Shown here: positions 32,625 to 41,177 of the stretch, piece after piece | Position numbering within the stretch: the first letter of the stretch is position 1 | Layout: each line of letters begins with the position of its first letter | Assembly: GCA_030430365.1 (NCBI GenBank) | Contig: JAUIFP010000011.1 | Coordinates: forward strand, 1-50,640 | From: Alphaproteobacteria bacterium | Lineage (GTDB): Bacteria; Pseudomonadota; Alphaproteobacteria; Sphingomonadales; Sphingomonadaceae | DNA: 50,640 nucleotides | Direction of reading: 5' to 3' | Notes under the pieces: model-generated | Told to the model about the DNA's origin: nothing | Databases searched by the model: none | Seen by the model: only the letters and a program-made list of their open reading frames with translations | Program-made: the position numbers and the translations under genes

Positions 32625-33278
32625 GTGCCTGCTAATCCAATCGTCCATATTGTAGACGATAGCCATCGCAATCGCGCAGCGATCGCGATGTCCGTTTGTG
32701 ATTGCGGCGGGTCTTCCGAGATCTACGAAACGTTGGATGAAGTGCTGGAGGCCAAACCGACCTCCGGAGCGATTTTGGCGAGTTCCGGCTGCGGAGATGC
32801 CAAGAGTCTATTGGCGAAGCTGCGTGAAGGGGACATTTACCTGCCGCTGATACTGTTCGCAGAAGCGCCGACGACAACGCAAATTGTTCGAGCCGCTCAC
32901 GACGGCGCCGCCGACTTTCTGGCATGGCCATTTACAGGCGAAGACGTACTGCAATCGTGCACCTATTGCGAAGCGTTCATGGAAGAACGCGGCGGAGCGA
33001 TCATGCGCCAGGAGATCGCGCGAAATCACCTGGAGCAACTTACCCCGCGTGAACGGGAAATCCTGGAATTCATGGTGAATGGCTATTCCAACAAGGACAT
33101 GGCCAAATTCTTGGATCTCAGTCCAAGGACCATCGAAGACTATCGCCTCAATACGATCAAGAAATTGGGAGTAGGGGCAACCAGTGCTGCGATCAGGATC
33201 GGGCTTGAAGCGGGTCTGGGACAAGGCGACGAGGCGGCGTCCTTCGGCCGATCGCCCGCTAAGCAGCAAGCGAACTGA
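32625..33278 (+). CDS. LuxR/FixJ-type regulator with degenerate receiver domain
   Basis: A regulator of about 217 residues. The N-terminal domain has the receiver fold start (IVHIVDDSHRNRAAI), but the expected phospho-acceptor Asp is a Ser (ILAS, Ser53) and the conserved Lys is a Trp (FLAWPF, Trp101), so phosphorylation is unlikely. The C-terminal LuxR HTH is canonical: LTPREREILEFMVNGYSNKD, then LSPRTIEDYRLNTIKKLG. The GTG at 32625 places the receiver at the usual distance from the N-terminus; a TTG at 32568 is also possible and neither has a strong ribosome site. It is located between the FliA and diguanylate cyclase genes, so a motility regulator is inferred. Confidence 0.75.
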   Translation: MPANPIVHIVDDSHRNRAAIAMSVCDCGGSSEIYETLDEVLEAKPTSGAILASSGCGDAKSLLAKLREGDIYLPLILFAEAPTTTQIVRAAHDGAADFLAWPFTGEDVLQSCTYCEAFMEERGGAIMRQEIARNHLEQLTPREREILEFMVNGYSNKDMAKFLDLSPRTIEDYRLNTIKKLGVGATSAAIRIGLEAGLGQGDEAASFGRSPAKQQAN

Positions 33279-33666
33279 TATATTCTGCCCAGATGCCGAT
33301 GACCGCGAGTGCGGGAGACGCGGCCACAAAGCGATCCGCGCGCTCGGCATCATCAACGAAAATCGCCTGGCTCTTGTTTGAATTGCATGGGGCATCGACA
33401 ATCTTCGTAACGATTGCCACCGTGCGCTGCGCAGCCTGAAGCATCCTCCCGCTCTCGAGAATGCCTTCCAACTCCATTTCCTCGATTTGGGTTGATGCCA
33501 AGGCTGTCCGCCTGAGCGCAAGCGGTGCAACCTTCACCAGATGATAGGCGCGACGAATGGCCTGCGCGTCGCTCTCTTTCGGCGCCGTCGAGCAATATCG
33601 GGCTAGTTCACGGACCTGCGCAAACCACAAATTCGCATCCAGCGGTTTCAGTTCACCGCGCCACAC
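33259..33666 (-). CDS. Hypothetical protein at the end of the large fli operon
   Basis: A 135-residue protein, not recognised. It is soluble and mostly helical by composition (NLWFAQVRELARYCS, KVAPLALRRTALASTQIEEM), with a hydrophobic C-terminal end (ALAVIGIWAEYISSLAA). The GTG at 33666 has AAGGGG about 9 bases upstream. It follows the diguanylate cyclase by 38 bases on the same strand and overlaps the convergent LuxR-type gene by 20 bases. Position suggests a link to c-di-GMP or flagellar control, but no function can be assigned. Confidence 0.6.
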   Translation of the reverse strand: MWRGELKPLDANLWFAQVRELARYCSTAPKESDAQAIRRAYHLVKVAPLALRRTALASTQIEEMELEGILESGRMLQAAQRTVAIVTKIVDAPCNSNKSQAIFVDDAERADRFVAASPALAVIGIWAEYISSLAA

Positions 33667-33704
33667 GCCATCGACCCCTTTGTTATGCGTTCAGCGTTTG
33701 TGGT

Positions 33705-34841
33705 CTAAACGGTCGCAATTACGACTTGGTTCCTGCCTAGCCCTTTTGCCTTATACAGCGCAACATCTGCGGCCCCCAACGCCTTGCGCTTGTCTGGATA
33801 AGCGAAAACATCGGCAATGCCGGCCGAGAAAGTGACATAGCCGATTGGTGCCTTCGTTTTCCGATCGATCATGCGCCGGCCTTCCAGCTCCATTCGGATG
33901 CTGTCGAGAAGCTCCTTGGCCTCCTGCAGCGTCTTGCCGCGAAAAAGCACAACAAACTCCTCGCCGCCATGGCGCGCCACGAAGCAACGCTCTTTGGTTA
34001 CGCGCAGCAGGCTCTGGGAAACGGCCTTGAGCACGCGGTCACCCGCATCGTGGCCATGCGTGTCATTGACCTTCTTGAAATGATCGATGTCGCAAAAGCC
34101 GATGACGAGCGGCTCGACCGCCTTGCGCGCTTCGGAGTATTCGCTGTCGTAAAATTTCTCGAAGGCCCGGCGGTTGGGCAATCCGGTCAGCTCATCTTCT
34201 TCGGCGGTCCGCAATGCCACCTCCAGTTTGCGGCGCAAAGACTGAGCCTGCTGTTCGCTCCGGCCCATTTCCTGTTCCATCTCGGATGTTCTGTCTATCA
34301 TGACGCGAACCATGCCGAGAAGTTCGCTTACCGGAACATGGATATCCTTCGCGCTGTCCAGCTGCCTGGCATGTCCTTCAAGCGAACTGCCATAATCCTT
34401 CGTCGCCTCGCGCGCCGCAGTGGCCGTGGTTCCGAATTCGGTCAGATGCCTTTCCAGCTCGGCGAACTTGCGTTGCAGATCGTCGGAATTCGTCTCCGCC
34501 GGATCCATCTTGCGTAGTTTCTTCAGCCATTCGATGGTCACGGCCTGGCCGATGACGATGCGTTCGTCGATCAGCCGCACGATCATCGGATCGCTGTCTG
34601 TAACGTAATCGAATGCCACGCCCAGCGAGAATGGGCAGACGCTCAAATCATGTCTGGCATGGAACTCGGCAATGCTTGCAATAATGTCCGAAGGCGTCCC
34701 CGGCGCGAGCAAGCGTATCTGTTCCGCAAGGACCGAAAGTTCGGACTTCTTCGCCGCCGGGCCGCGGCCCAGACCAAGCCAACCCAGAACGCCCTTGCGT
34801 TCCGCGAACGATTTTTGATCCTGAACAGTCATGTTTACCAT
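33705..34841 (-). CDS. Diguanylate cyclase (GGDEF domain)
   Basis: A 378-residue cytoplasmic enzyme making c-di-GMP from GTP. The C-terminal GGDEF domain (about 210-378) has DELTGLPNRRAFEKF, GFCDIDHFKKVNDTHGHDAG and an intact active site RHGGEEF (GGEEF at 292-296). The usual RxxD inhibitory site before it is absent (KERC), so feedback inhibition is not expected. The N-terminal 200 residues form an uncharacterised helical region with a coiled coil (EMEQEMGRSEQQAQSLRRKL) rather than a known sensor domain. It sits 85 bases beyond fliS in the same direction. The start could also be the ATG at 34832. Confidence 0.9.
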   Translation of the reverse strand: MVNMTVQDQKSFAERKGVLGWLGLGRGPAAKKSELSVLAEQIRLLAPGTPSDIIASIAEFHARHDLSVCPFSLGVAFDYVTDSDPMIVRLIDERIVIGQAVTIEWLKKLRKMDPAETNSDDLQRKFAELERHLTEFGTTATAAREATKDYGSSLEGHARQLDSAKDIHVPVSELLGMVRVMIDRTSEMEQEMGRSEQQAQSLRRKLEVALRTAEEDELTGLPNRRAFEKFYDSEYSEARKAVEPLVIGFCDIDHFKKVNDTHGHDAGDRVLKAVSQSLLRVTKERCFVARHGGEEFVVLFRGKTLQEAKELLDSIRMELEGRRMIDRKTKAPIGYVTFSAGIADVFAYPDKRKALGAADVALYKAKGLGRNQVVIATV

Positions 34842-34926
34842 AACGGTAGGAATTGGCGGAAATTAAGCCGGATTTTGATTGGCCCCACCATTCGGGACGG
34901 GCTGAAAACCGGTGCCGGATGCGCGA

Positions 34927-35304
34927 TCATCCCTGCGCGATGGCCAGGCCATCACGCACTTCCCTGAAGTCGTTACGGATCTCTTCTAGGCCGGCTGCGT
35001 CGAACTCCAGCGAACTAGCGAGGACGGACTTGCTGGCCGCGCCATAGAATTCCGTGAGTGCTGGAGCCATTTCATGCTCGCGGTCTACGCCCAGCTGCAG
35101 AGCCATGAGCGCGGTGAGTGCGCGCGTCAGTGAACGGCTTCGCGTGAGCGTATCCTTGCGCTGATCGGCAACCAGCGCAGCACCCAGCGCATTGATGAAC
35201 TGATCGTAGCAGACATGGACGAGCTCGGACGAATTCGCGCCTCTGACCCGCGCATCGAATTCCACACGCTGATAGGCGTCATAGGGATCGCGTTTTCGCA
35301 GCAT
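34927..35304 (-). CDS. fliS: Flagellin chaperone FliS
   Basis: A 125-residue helical protein that binds flagellin and keeps it unpolymerised before export. It has the FliS pattern: a Tyr-rich N-terminus (DPYDAYQRVEFDARV), LVHVCYDQFINALGAALVA, and ALTALMALQLGVDRE (compare the SLDxE/GGEIA region). It follows fliD by 4 bases, the usual order. Confidence 0.88.
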   Translation of the reverse strand: MLRKRDPYDAYQRVEFDARVRGANSSELVHVCYDQFINALGAALVADQRKDTLTRSRSLTRALTALMALQLGVDREHEMAPALTEFYGAASKSVLASSLEFDAAGLEEIRNDFREVRDGLAIAQG

Positions 35305-35308
35305 CGGA

Positions 35309-36727
35309 TCAGTCGCTCTTGTTCCACAGCGCTATCTGCGCCTCGATGAACGACAAGGTCGATTGAGACCTGCCGATGCGGGTGTCTGCGGCAACAAACT
35401 GCCTGGTCAAACGCGCGCGGAGCATTTCCTGCTTTTCGGCGATCTTGGCGTTTTCTTCGCTAATCCTCGACTGCTGGCTGTTGTAGCGGCTGACCGATCC
35501 CGCCAACGATCCGGGATTGCCCGCAGTCGCAGCATTGCGCGAAATCTTGTCGATAGTTGAATAGACGCCGTAGAGCCCGTTGGTGAACATGGCGGCAACC
35601 GCTTCGGAATCGCGTGCCATTGCCGCCTTCAGCGTCTCGTCGGAAAAACTGAATGTCCCGTCACGACCGATCGCAAGACCTAGCTCGGCCAGCGTTGCGG
35701 GCGCACCCTCCGCGGCATTGGGCATGATCACGGTACTGCCAAGCTGCGAAAGGCTGCGGCGCAAGGCGCGTGCGCCATCGTCGCGCGCCAGATCGCCCGT
35801 TTGCGGATCCATGGCGGCTGCAAGTTCGGCGACAATTTCATTCAACGCGCTGGTCAGGTCGGACATCACCGAATTGATGGCATCGGTCGGATCGCTGAAA
35901 CCGATCCTTGCCGGATTCCCGATATTGGTTGCCATCAATGTCAGGGAGATGCCCGGCGCGACCTCGCCCGCCTTGTTGGTTGGCGAGGTCATTTCGATCC
36001 CGTCAAGCTCGAAACGCGCATCGCCCGATTGCGCCAACAACCTGGCAGCGTCGCCGCCGACGGGTTCCCATGCAAGGGCGGCCAGACCCTCTTCGCCCGG
36101 CGTTTCGGTCGCTTCGAGCACAAAGCCGTTGGCAGCACCTTCCGCCCCTTTGATCACCAGCTGAGCGCCATTGACCGAAGTGGCGACATAGGCCGAAACA
36201 TCTGCGCCCGATGCATTGATCGCGGCGGCCACTTCGGCCAGCGTCGCACCGCTGGGAATGTCGATCGCAACCGGATCGCGGCCCGCATCGGGTGTGAAGT
36301 TACCCGGAGCGACTTCGCCGAAACGCAGGGTCAACGTGCCCGATCCGACGACGGCATTGGCATCCGCGATTGCTGGAGCGATGAGCGCCTGCGCCGATGC
36401 GAGCGCAAGAACTTCCAGCGTGTAATCGCCCGCCGGCTCCGAAGATCCTGCGCGGGAAACCAACGCCACCGAAGGCGCACTGATCATCGGAGACGGCGCA
36501 AGATCGCCATTGCGCACCCGCTCGCCCAAAGCGCTCGACAGCTGGAGCACCTGATTCTTCAGGGTCGATGCCGCCGAGATCTTGGCATCCAGCGCCTCGC
36601 TCCTGGCGCCAAGCTGATCGAGCCGCGTCTGATACTGCGCATCGGCAAGATTCCTTGCAAGCGCAGCCATGTCGACGCCGCTGCCGGCACCCAGTGCAGA
36701 AACGATAGAGGTGGTTGAGCTATCCAT
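35309..36727 (-). CDS. fliD: Flagellar filament cap protein FliD (HAP2)
   Basis: A 472-residue exported cap protein that assembles flagellin. The N-terminus has SALGAGSGVDMAALARNLAD, like the conserved GSGLD-type motif, and the C-terminal coil is VSRYNSQQSRISEENAKIAE followed by a terminal AQIALWNKS. The middle has the FliD_C signature (GTFSFSDETLKAAMARD). The ATG at 36727 was preferred to a TTG at 36736. Genes fliD and fliS follow flhB in the long fli operon. Confidence 0.92.
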   Translation of the reverse strand: MDSSTTSIVSALGAGSGVDMAALARNLADAQYQTRLDQLGARSEALDAKISAASTLKNQVLQLSSALGERVRNGDLAPSPMISAPSVALVSRAGSSEPAGDYTLEVLALASAQALIAPAIADANAVVGSGTLTLRFGEVAPGNFTPDAGRDPVAIDIPSGATLAEVAAAINASGADVSAYVATSVNGAQLVIKGAEGAANGFVLEATETPGEEGLAALAWEPVGGDAARLLAQSGDARFELDGIEMTSPTNKAGEVAPGISLTLMATNIGNPARIGFSDPTDAINSVMSDLTSALNEIVAELAAAMDPQTGDLARDDGARALRRSLSQLGSTVIMPNAAEGAPATLAELGLAIGRDGTFSFSDETLKAAMARDSEAVAAMFTNGLYGVYSTIDKISRNAATAGNPGSLAGSVSRYNSQQSRISEENAKIAEKQEMLRARLTRQFVAADTRIGRSQSTLSFIEAQIALWNKSD

Positions 36728-36757
36728 GATATCCAAGACGGCCGGCGTGGCGGGCGT

Positions 36758-37894
36758 TTAAGTGCTCGCCTGCGGGTCAGGCCGCCCAATCGTGTCGAAA
36801 CGCATTTCCATCGGCACATGCACAATCGGGGCGGCGGGCTTTTCACCGCGCTTCAGCGAGAGAACGAACGCCAGCACGCTGGCAACGGCGGCGTAAAGCT
36901 CTTGCCGGACCACCTGCCGTTCACGCGTGGTAAAATAGATCGAACGGGCCAGCGCGGGATAGGACAGCACAGGCACGTCCAGCTCCGCGGCCAATTCGCG
37001 GATGGCCATGGCCTTTTCCCCGCGTCCCTTTGCCAGCACGATCGGCGCCGAAGCCTTGTCAGGATCATAGACCATGGCGACGGAGAAGTGGGTCGGGTTG
37101 GTGATCACGAATTGCGCATCGCGCATTGCCGCCTGCACGCCGCCCATGGCCAGTTCTCTCTGGCGCTGGCGCTGTGCCGCTTTCTTCTCCGGCGAACCTT
37201 CGGTTTCCTTGTGCTCGTCGCGCATTTCCTGATGGCTCATCTTGAGCCTGGTCTGCCTGCGCCAAGCCTGGATCGGCACGTCGATAAAAGCGATCACGAT
37301 CAGCCCGCCGGTTAGCGCGAACAGCAGCGAAACGATTGCATTCCAAGCATGGGTGAGCTGCACCAGAAGCGCTCCATGCGCCAGTTCTCCCAGCGTGCCG
37401 AAATGCGCAGAGGCCCAGAAATAGGCGATCGCGCCCAGCAAGCCGACCTTGGCGATGCCCTTGCCCATTTCAATCCAGCCGGTCGGGCCAAACATTCGTT
37501 TCAGGCCGGAGAGAGGATTGAGACGAGAACCCTTTGGCACCAGATTCTGCCCAATGAAACGCCCTTCTGCAAAGGCAAGCTGCGAGAAGACTGTCGCCAC
37601 CAGCACCGCGCAGGCCAGGGTCATCACCGGGAACAGAACTGCCTTGATGATCGGCAGCACGATGCGCGTTGCGGACAGGTCTTCCAGCGCGTCGCGGTTC
37701 CAGCTCAGGCCGACATACGCAACCTCTTCCAGGCCGGAGAGCAAGACCGGTCCCTGAAACTTGAGCCAGGCGGCGCCGACAAAGACGGCGACAGCCGTCG
37801 CCAGTTCCCTGGAACGCAGCACATCGCCCTTGCGCGCCGCGTCCTGGCGGCGCTTCTGCGTTGGCGCAAAGGTCTTTTCGCCGCTGTCGCTCAT
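36758..37894 (-). CDS. flhB: Flagellar export switch protein FlhB
   Basis: A 378-residue inner-membrane component of the export gate. The N-terminus is EKTFAPTQKRRQDAARKGDV, the family start, followed by four membrane segments and a cytoplasmic domain. The autocleavage motif NPTH is at residues 266-269 (ITNPTHFSVAM), which is how FlhB switches from hook to filament substrates. The C-terminus is Pro-rich. It overlaps fliR by ATGA. Confidence 0.95.
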   Translation of the reverse strand: MSDSGEKTFAPTQKRRQDAARKGDVLRSRELATAVAVFVGAAWLKFQGPVLLSGLEEVAYVGLSWNRDALEDLSATRIVLPIIKAVLFPVMTLACAVLVATVFSQLAFAEGRFIGQNLVPKGSRLNPLSGLKRMFGPTGWIEMGKGIAKVGLLGAIAYFWASAHFGTLGELAHGALLVQLTHAWNAIVSLLFALTGGLIVIAFIDVPIQAWRRQTRLKMSHQEMRDEHKETEGSPEKKAAQRQRQRELAMGGVQAAMRDAQFVITNPTHFSVAMVYDPDKASAPIVLAKGRGEKAMAIRELAAELDVPVLSYPALARSIYFTTRERQVVRQELYAAVASVLAFVLSLKRGEKPAAPIVHVPMEMRFDTIGRPDPQAST

Positions 37895-38673
37895 CGGATC
37901 AGCAAGCTCGCACTATCGGTCACGGCGACATAGCTGAGATCGATCAGCTGTTCGAACAGCAGCGGTGCAGCGGTAATCAAGGCGGCAATGCCGGCAAGCA
38001 CGCCAGCAGGCAAGCCAAGCGCAAACAGGTTCAGCGAAGGTGCCGAGCGGCTCAGCACTCCGGTAACGAACTGCACGATCAGCAGGATCATCACGACGGG
38101 CAGAGCGATGGCGACGGCCAGTGCGAACATCTTGCCGCCAAATTCCGCAACGTGATGGATTCGCTCCGCACCGAGCCAGGTCTCCCCTGGAGGGAATACC
38201 TGGTAGCTTTCCACGACCAGCGACAGGAACTGCAGATGCGCGCCAAGCGAAAGGAAAATCAGCACTAGAATAATGGTAAAATATTGCCCCAGCGCGGTCG
38301 AGCGTTCGCCCGTTGCCGGATCGTTCGAAACTGCCATGCTTAGGCCCATTGTTCCGCTGATCACTTCGGCAGCGATCACCGGCGCAGCAAATAGGATCTG
38401 CAAGATGAAGCCAAGCGCAAGGCCCACCAGAACTTCGCCTGCGACGATCAGAATGCCTTGCAGCGAAAGCAACGCATCCGGTGCTTGAACGGGAGTCCAT
38501 GCACAGACCAGTACCGCGATCGTCCCGGCAATCGCGACTCTTAACTGCACGGGAACGCTGGCTGCCCCGAAGAATGGTGCAGCCAGCAGCGCCGCACCAA
38601 TCCGCGTCATTACGAAGAGCAGGCGCCACAATTCCTGTTCGATTGCACCAAGCCCGAAATCAATGCCGATCAT
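37891..38673 (-). CDS. fliR: Flagellar export gate protein FliR
   Basis: A 260-residue inner-membrane protein with about six membrane helices, part of the FliPQR core. Family features include AAPFFGAASVPVQLRVAIAG and the strongly conserved GEVLVGLALGFILQILFAAP. The ATG at 38673 overlaps the fliQ stop; a frame extension to 38898 lies inside fliQ and is rejected. Confidence 0.93.
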   Translation of the reverse strand: MIGIDFGLGAIEQELWRLLFVMTRIGAALLAAPFFGAASVPVQLRVAIAGTIAVLVCAWTPVQAPDALLSLQGILIVAGEVLVGLALGFILQILFAAPVIAAEVISGTMGLSMAVSNDPATGERSTALGQYFTIILVLIFLSLGAHLQFLSLVVESYQVFPPGETWLGAERIHHVAEFGGKMFALAVAIALPVVMILLIVQFVTGVLSRSAPSLNLFALGLPAGVLAGIAALITAAPLLFEQLIDLSYVAVTDSASLLIR

Positions 38674-38942
38674 TGGCCGATCCGTGCGATCTCGGCGAAG
38701 ATATCCTCTGTGAAATCGGCCAGCAGCGCCATCATGGAGGCGCCGAATATCACGAGCACCAGCGCAATCACGGCAAGCTTGGGTACAAAGGTCAGCGTCT
38801 GTTCGTTGACAGAGGTGGCTGCCTGGATGAGGCCGATCACTGCGCCGACCACGAGGCTGGACAAAAGGACCGGCGCTGCCACCAATGCGGTGACCCACAG
38901 CATCCTGTCCGCCATGGAAAGAAGAAGCGAAATCTCGTCCAT
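38670..38942 (-). CDS. fliQ: Flagellar export gate protein FliQ
   Basis: A 90-residue protein with two membrane helices (about 15-40 and 53-73) and the highly conserved ATSVNEQTLTFVPKLAVIAL segment. It assembles with FliP and FliR. Length is standard for the family (about 88-90). It lies 4 bases after fliP. Confidence 0.95.
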   Translation of the reverse strand: MDEISLLLSMADRMLWVTALVAAPVLLSSLVVGAVIGLIQAATSVNEQTLTFVPKLAVIALVLVIFGASMMALLADFTEDIFAEIARIGQ

Positions 38943-38946
38943 CGCG

Positions 38947-39702
38947 CTAACCGAAACTTGCCGCGAGAGAGCCCATCAACAGGGCCCATCCATCGACGAG
39001 CACAAACAGCAGAAGCTTGAATGGCAATGAGATGATGGTGGGTGACATCATCATCATGCCCAGGGACATGAGCACGCTCGAGACGACCAGATCGATCACC
39101 AGGAAGGGCAGGAACAGCATAAAGCCGATCTGGAATGCCGTCTTGAGCTCACTTGTCGCGAAGGCCGGAAGCAGGATCGAGAAAGGCACATCTTCCGGAG
39201 ATTCGAATTTGGGTGCATCGGCAATCGCCGAGAACATGGACAAATCCTGCTTGCGCGTCTGGCGGATCATGAATTCGTGCATCTCTCCGCCCGCAACTTC
39301 GATCGCCTGTTCGGCGTTCAGCGTGCCATCCGCATACGGCGTGATTGCCTTGGCGTTGACCTGCTCCAGCGTCGGCGCCATCACGAAGAGCGAAAGAAAT
39401 AGCGATAGACCGATCAGCACCTGATTGGGCGGCGATTGCTGCAAGCCCAACGCATGGCGCAGGATCGAAAGCACAACCAGGATCCTGGTGAAGCTTGTCA
39501 TCATGAGCAGCAAGCCGGGCAGGATCGTCAGCAGCCCCATGACCAGCAGAAGCTGCAGGGACATGCTCAGCCCGTTGCCTTCGCCGCCGCCCACTTCCTG
39601 AAATGCTCGGTCGAGCGCGCCAGGAACCGCGCTCTGCGCGTAGGCGCTTGCTGGCAGCAGGATCAGCACTGCTGCACAGAACAGGGCAATGCGTTTGATC
39701 AT
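38947..39702 (-). CDS. fliP: Flagellar export gate protein FliP
   Basis: A 251-residue inner-membrane protein with an N-terminal signal peptide (residues 1-22, ending in ASAYA) and four further helices. The FliP hallmarks are complete: MTSFTRILVVLSILRHALGL, QQSPPNQVLIGLSLFLSLFV and LPFLVIDLVVSSVLMSLGMM. It overlaps fliO by ATGA. Confidence 0.96.
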   Translation of the reverse strand: MIKRIALFCAAVLILLPASAYAQSAVPGALDRAFQEVGGGEGNGLSMSLQLLLVMGLLTILPGLLLMMTSFTRILVVLSILRHALGLQQSPPNQVLIGLSLFLSLFVMAPTLEQVNAKAITPYADGTLNAEQAIEVAGGEMHEFMIRQTRKQDLSMFSAIADAPKFESPEDVPFSILLPAFATSELKTAFQIGFMLFLPFLVIDLVVSSVLMSLGMMMMSPTIISLPFKLLLFVLVDGWALLMGSLAASFG

Positions 39703-39983
39703 TGGGGGTTGCTTTCGATTTGTGAGCCAGCCGGCGCTTCTGCGATCCGCGCAATGCCTTGGCGCGAGACGGAAACCAGGATTTCCCGGCCGTGAAACTC
39801 CAGAACGGCGAGCTTGAGCGTGGGCGAGAGCATTGTCGTTTCCACGATGCGGACGGACTTGCCCCGTTCGCCCGCGGGCCCGCTGAGCCTGGTCTGCATC
39901 TTCTGCGCGAATTTAAGACTGCCCCAAATCAGCAAGCCGATCAGCGGCAACAGAACCAGCAGCTTGAGAACGTACCAGAGCAT
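39699..39983 (-). CDS. fliO: Flagellar export accessory protein FliO
   Basis: A 94-residue protein with one N-terminal membrane helix (LKLLVLLPLIGLLIWGSLKF) and a small cytoplasmic beta domain (LKLAVLEFHGREILVSVSRQ), the usual FliO build. It supports FliP assembly. Its ATG shares one base with the fliN stop, and position between fliN and fliP confirms the name. Confidence 0.88.
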   Translation of the reverse strand: MLWYVLKLLVLLPLIGLLIWGSLKFAQKMQTRLSGPAGERGKSVRIVETTMLSPTLKLAVLEFHGREILVSVSRQGIARIAEAPAGSQIESNPQ

Positions 39984-40258
39984 TACGCCGCAGCCTCCAC
40001 CTGAGCCTTCGAACGGCCTGCAAGTTCGACGATCTTCATGCCGAACCTGCCACCTTCTGAGATGATCTCCGCCTTGGCGATCAGCTTGCCATTGACCATG
40101 ACATCCAGCGGCTCGTCTACGAGGCGTTCCAGCATGACCACACTGTCTTCGCCGAGAGCGAGCACATCCTTGAGCTTCAGGTTCGCCCGTCCCAATTCGA
40201 CGGACAAGCGCACGTCAACATCCCCGAGCAAAGCGAAATTATCTCCACCATCCAGCAC
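39983..40258 (-). CDS. fliN: Flagellar switch protein FliN
   Basis: A 91-residue C-ring protein with the SpoA fold: LLGDVDVRLSVELGRANLKL, then RLVDEPLDVMVNGKLIAKAE and GGRFGMKIVEL. The GTG at 40258 was chosen because AAGGAG lies 8 bases upstream and the reading matches FliN from there. The long open frame beyond it lies over fliM and is a shadow. It forms the lower C ring with FliM. Confidence 0.93.
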   Translation of the reverse strand: MLDGGDNFALLGDVDVRLSVELGRANLKLKDVLALGEDSVVMLERLVDEPLDVMVNGKLIAKAEIISEGGRFGMKIVELAGRSKAQVEAAA

Positions 40259-40259
40259 G

Positions 40260-41177
40260 TTATTTCTCCTTGGAATTTGATGTCTGTGTAATTTGCAGGG
40301 CAGCGCGATCATCCATTGCGCCCACGGTTCCGTGCGCGATGACCTGGTCGCCCGCCAAGAGCGGCACACTGCGCGCCACCGATACGGGGAGCACCATCCC
40401 CGGCTTAAGCGTCGAGAGCAGCGAAACAGGCATGGCCATGTCCACCAGCACCGCCCTGACAGGCAGGGGCACGGCGCCAAATGGATCCATCTCCGGTCTG
40501 ACCGTCGGCGAGCGGGCACCGGCCGATCCATCGGTATCGGCGGCCTCCTGCCCTTCGAAGATTGCCGCGAAACTCGGCCCCGGAAACGCAAAGAAAAGCT
40601 CCCACGCTTCGTCCTCGCCCAGCGAAACATGCAATGGCAGAACCGCCCGCTTGCAGCTGGAGAGAACTTCCTTCGCCTCACGGCCAACGTCGCTATCGCC
40701 CAGCTGGACGAAGGTCGTCTCCGGAAGGTCGAGCGAAGCCGCCAGCACGGAGACCAGCGCATGCTGTACGCGGCCGAACATGAGCTTCGCGGACAGCGGC
40801 AGCGTGCCCCCTGCAACCTTGTAGTCCCAGCCGTTTCCGCCGAGTGCCAGATCCACAAAACGCAAAACGGCACTTGTCGGGAGCGATACGGTGAGAATGG
40901 CCTTCTTTCGGCCGACCGCAATCATGCATTCGAGCAGCGGATCTTCGGCTCCAGGCTGCGCGCTGTCGCCCTCCTGCTCCATCGGTTTGCCGACCTGAAC
41001 GGACACCTTGGCGCCGGCACAAAGCTTTGACAGCCGCTTTTCCAGCACCAGCGGTATCGTATCGCCAAGCCGTGCCAGTTCCCTCAACGGGTCGGGCGCG
41101 GCACTTTTCCGCTTGGCCAACTCATCGCAGTGCATTGCAACTACGCGTTCGGCAATGAAAGACCCTTCCGGTTTCAT
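40260..41177 (-). CDS. fliM: Flagellar switch protein FliM, divergent
   Basis: A 305-residue C-ring protein. The C-terminal SpoA-like domain is visible (ALVDMAMPVSLLSTLKPGMV as VLVDMAMPVSLL, then LPVSVARSVPLLAGDQVIAH), and the middle domain includes ILTVSLPTSAVLRFVDLALG. The N-terminus MKPEGSFIAERVVAM does not contain the LSQxEIDALL peptide that binds CheY-P in typical FliM. Length and place between fliL and fliN support the name. How CheY would act on this switch is unclear. Confidence 0.85.
   Translation of the reverse strand: MKPEGSFIAERVVAMHCDELAKRKSAAPDPLRELARLGDTIPLVLEKRLSKLCAGAKVSVQVGKPMEQEGDSAQPGAEDPLLECMIAVGRKKAILTVSLPTSAVLRFVDLALGGNGWDYKVAGGTLPLSAKLMFGRVQHALVSVLAASLDLPETTFVQLGDSDVGREAKEVLSSCKRAVLPLHVSLGEDEAWELFFAFPGPSFAAIFEGQEAADTDGSAGARSPTVRPEMDPFGAVPLPVRAVLVDMAMPVSLLSTLKPGMVLPVSVARSVPLLAGDQVIAHGTVGAMDDRAALQITQTSNSKEK

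Noticed and set aside
35801..36718. 305-codon plus-strand frame opposite fliD
   Set aside because: Arg/Gly/Asp-rich shadow with no start signal; fliD explains the DNA.
40261..40921. Long N-terminal extension of fliN over fliM
   Set aside because: The extension is in a non-coding phase of fliM. A GTG with AAGGAG at 40258 gives the correct FliN size.
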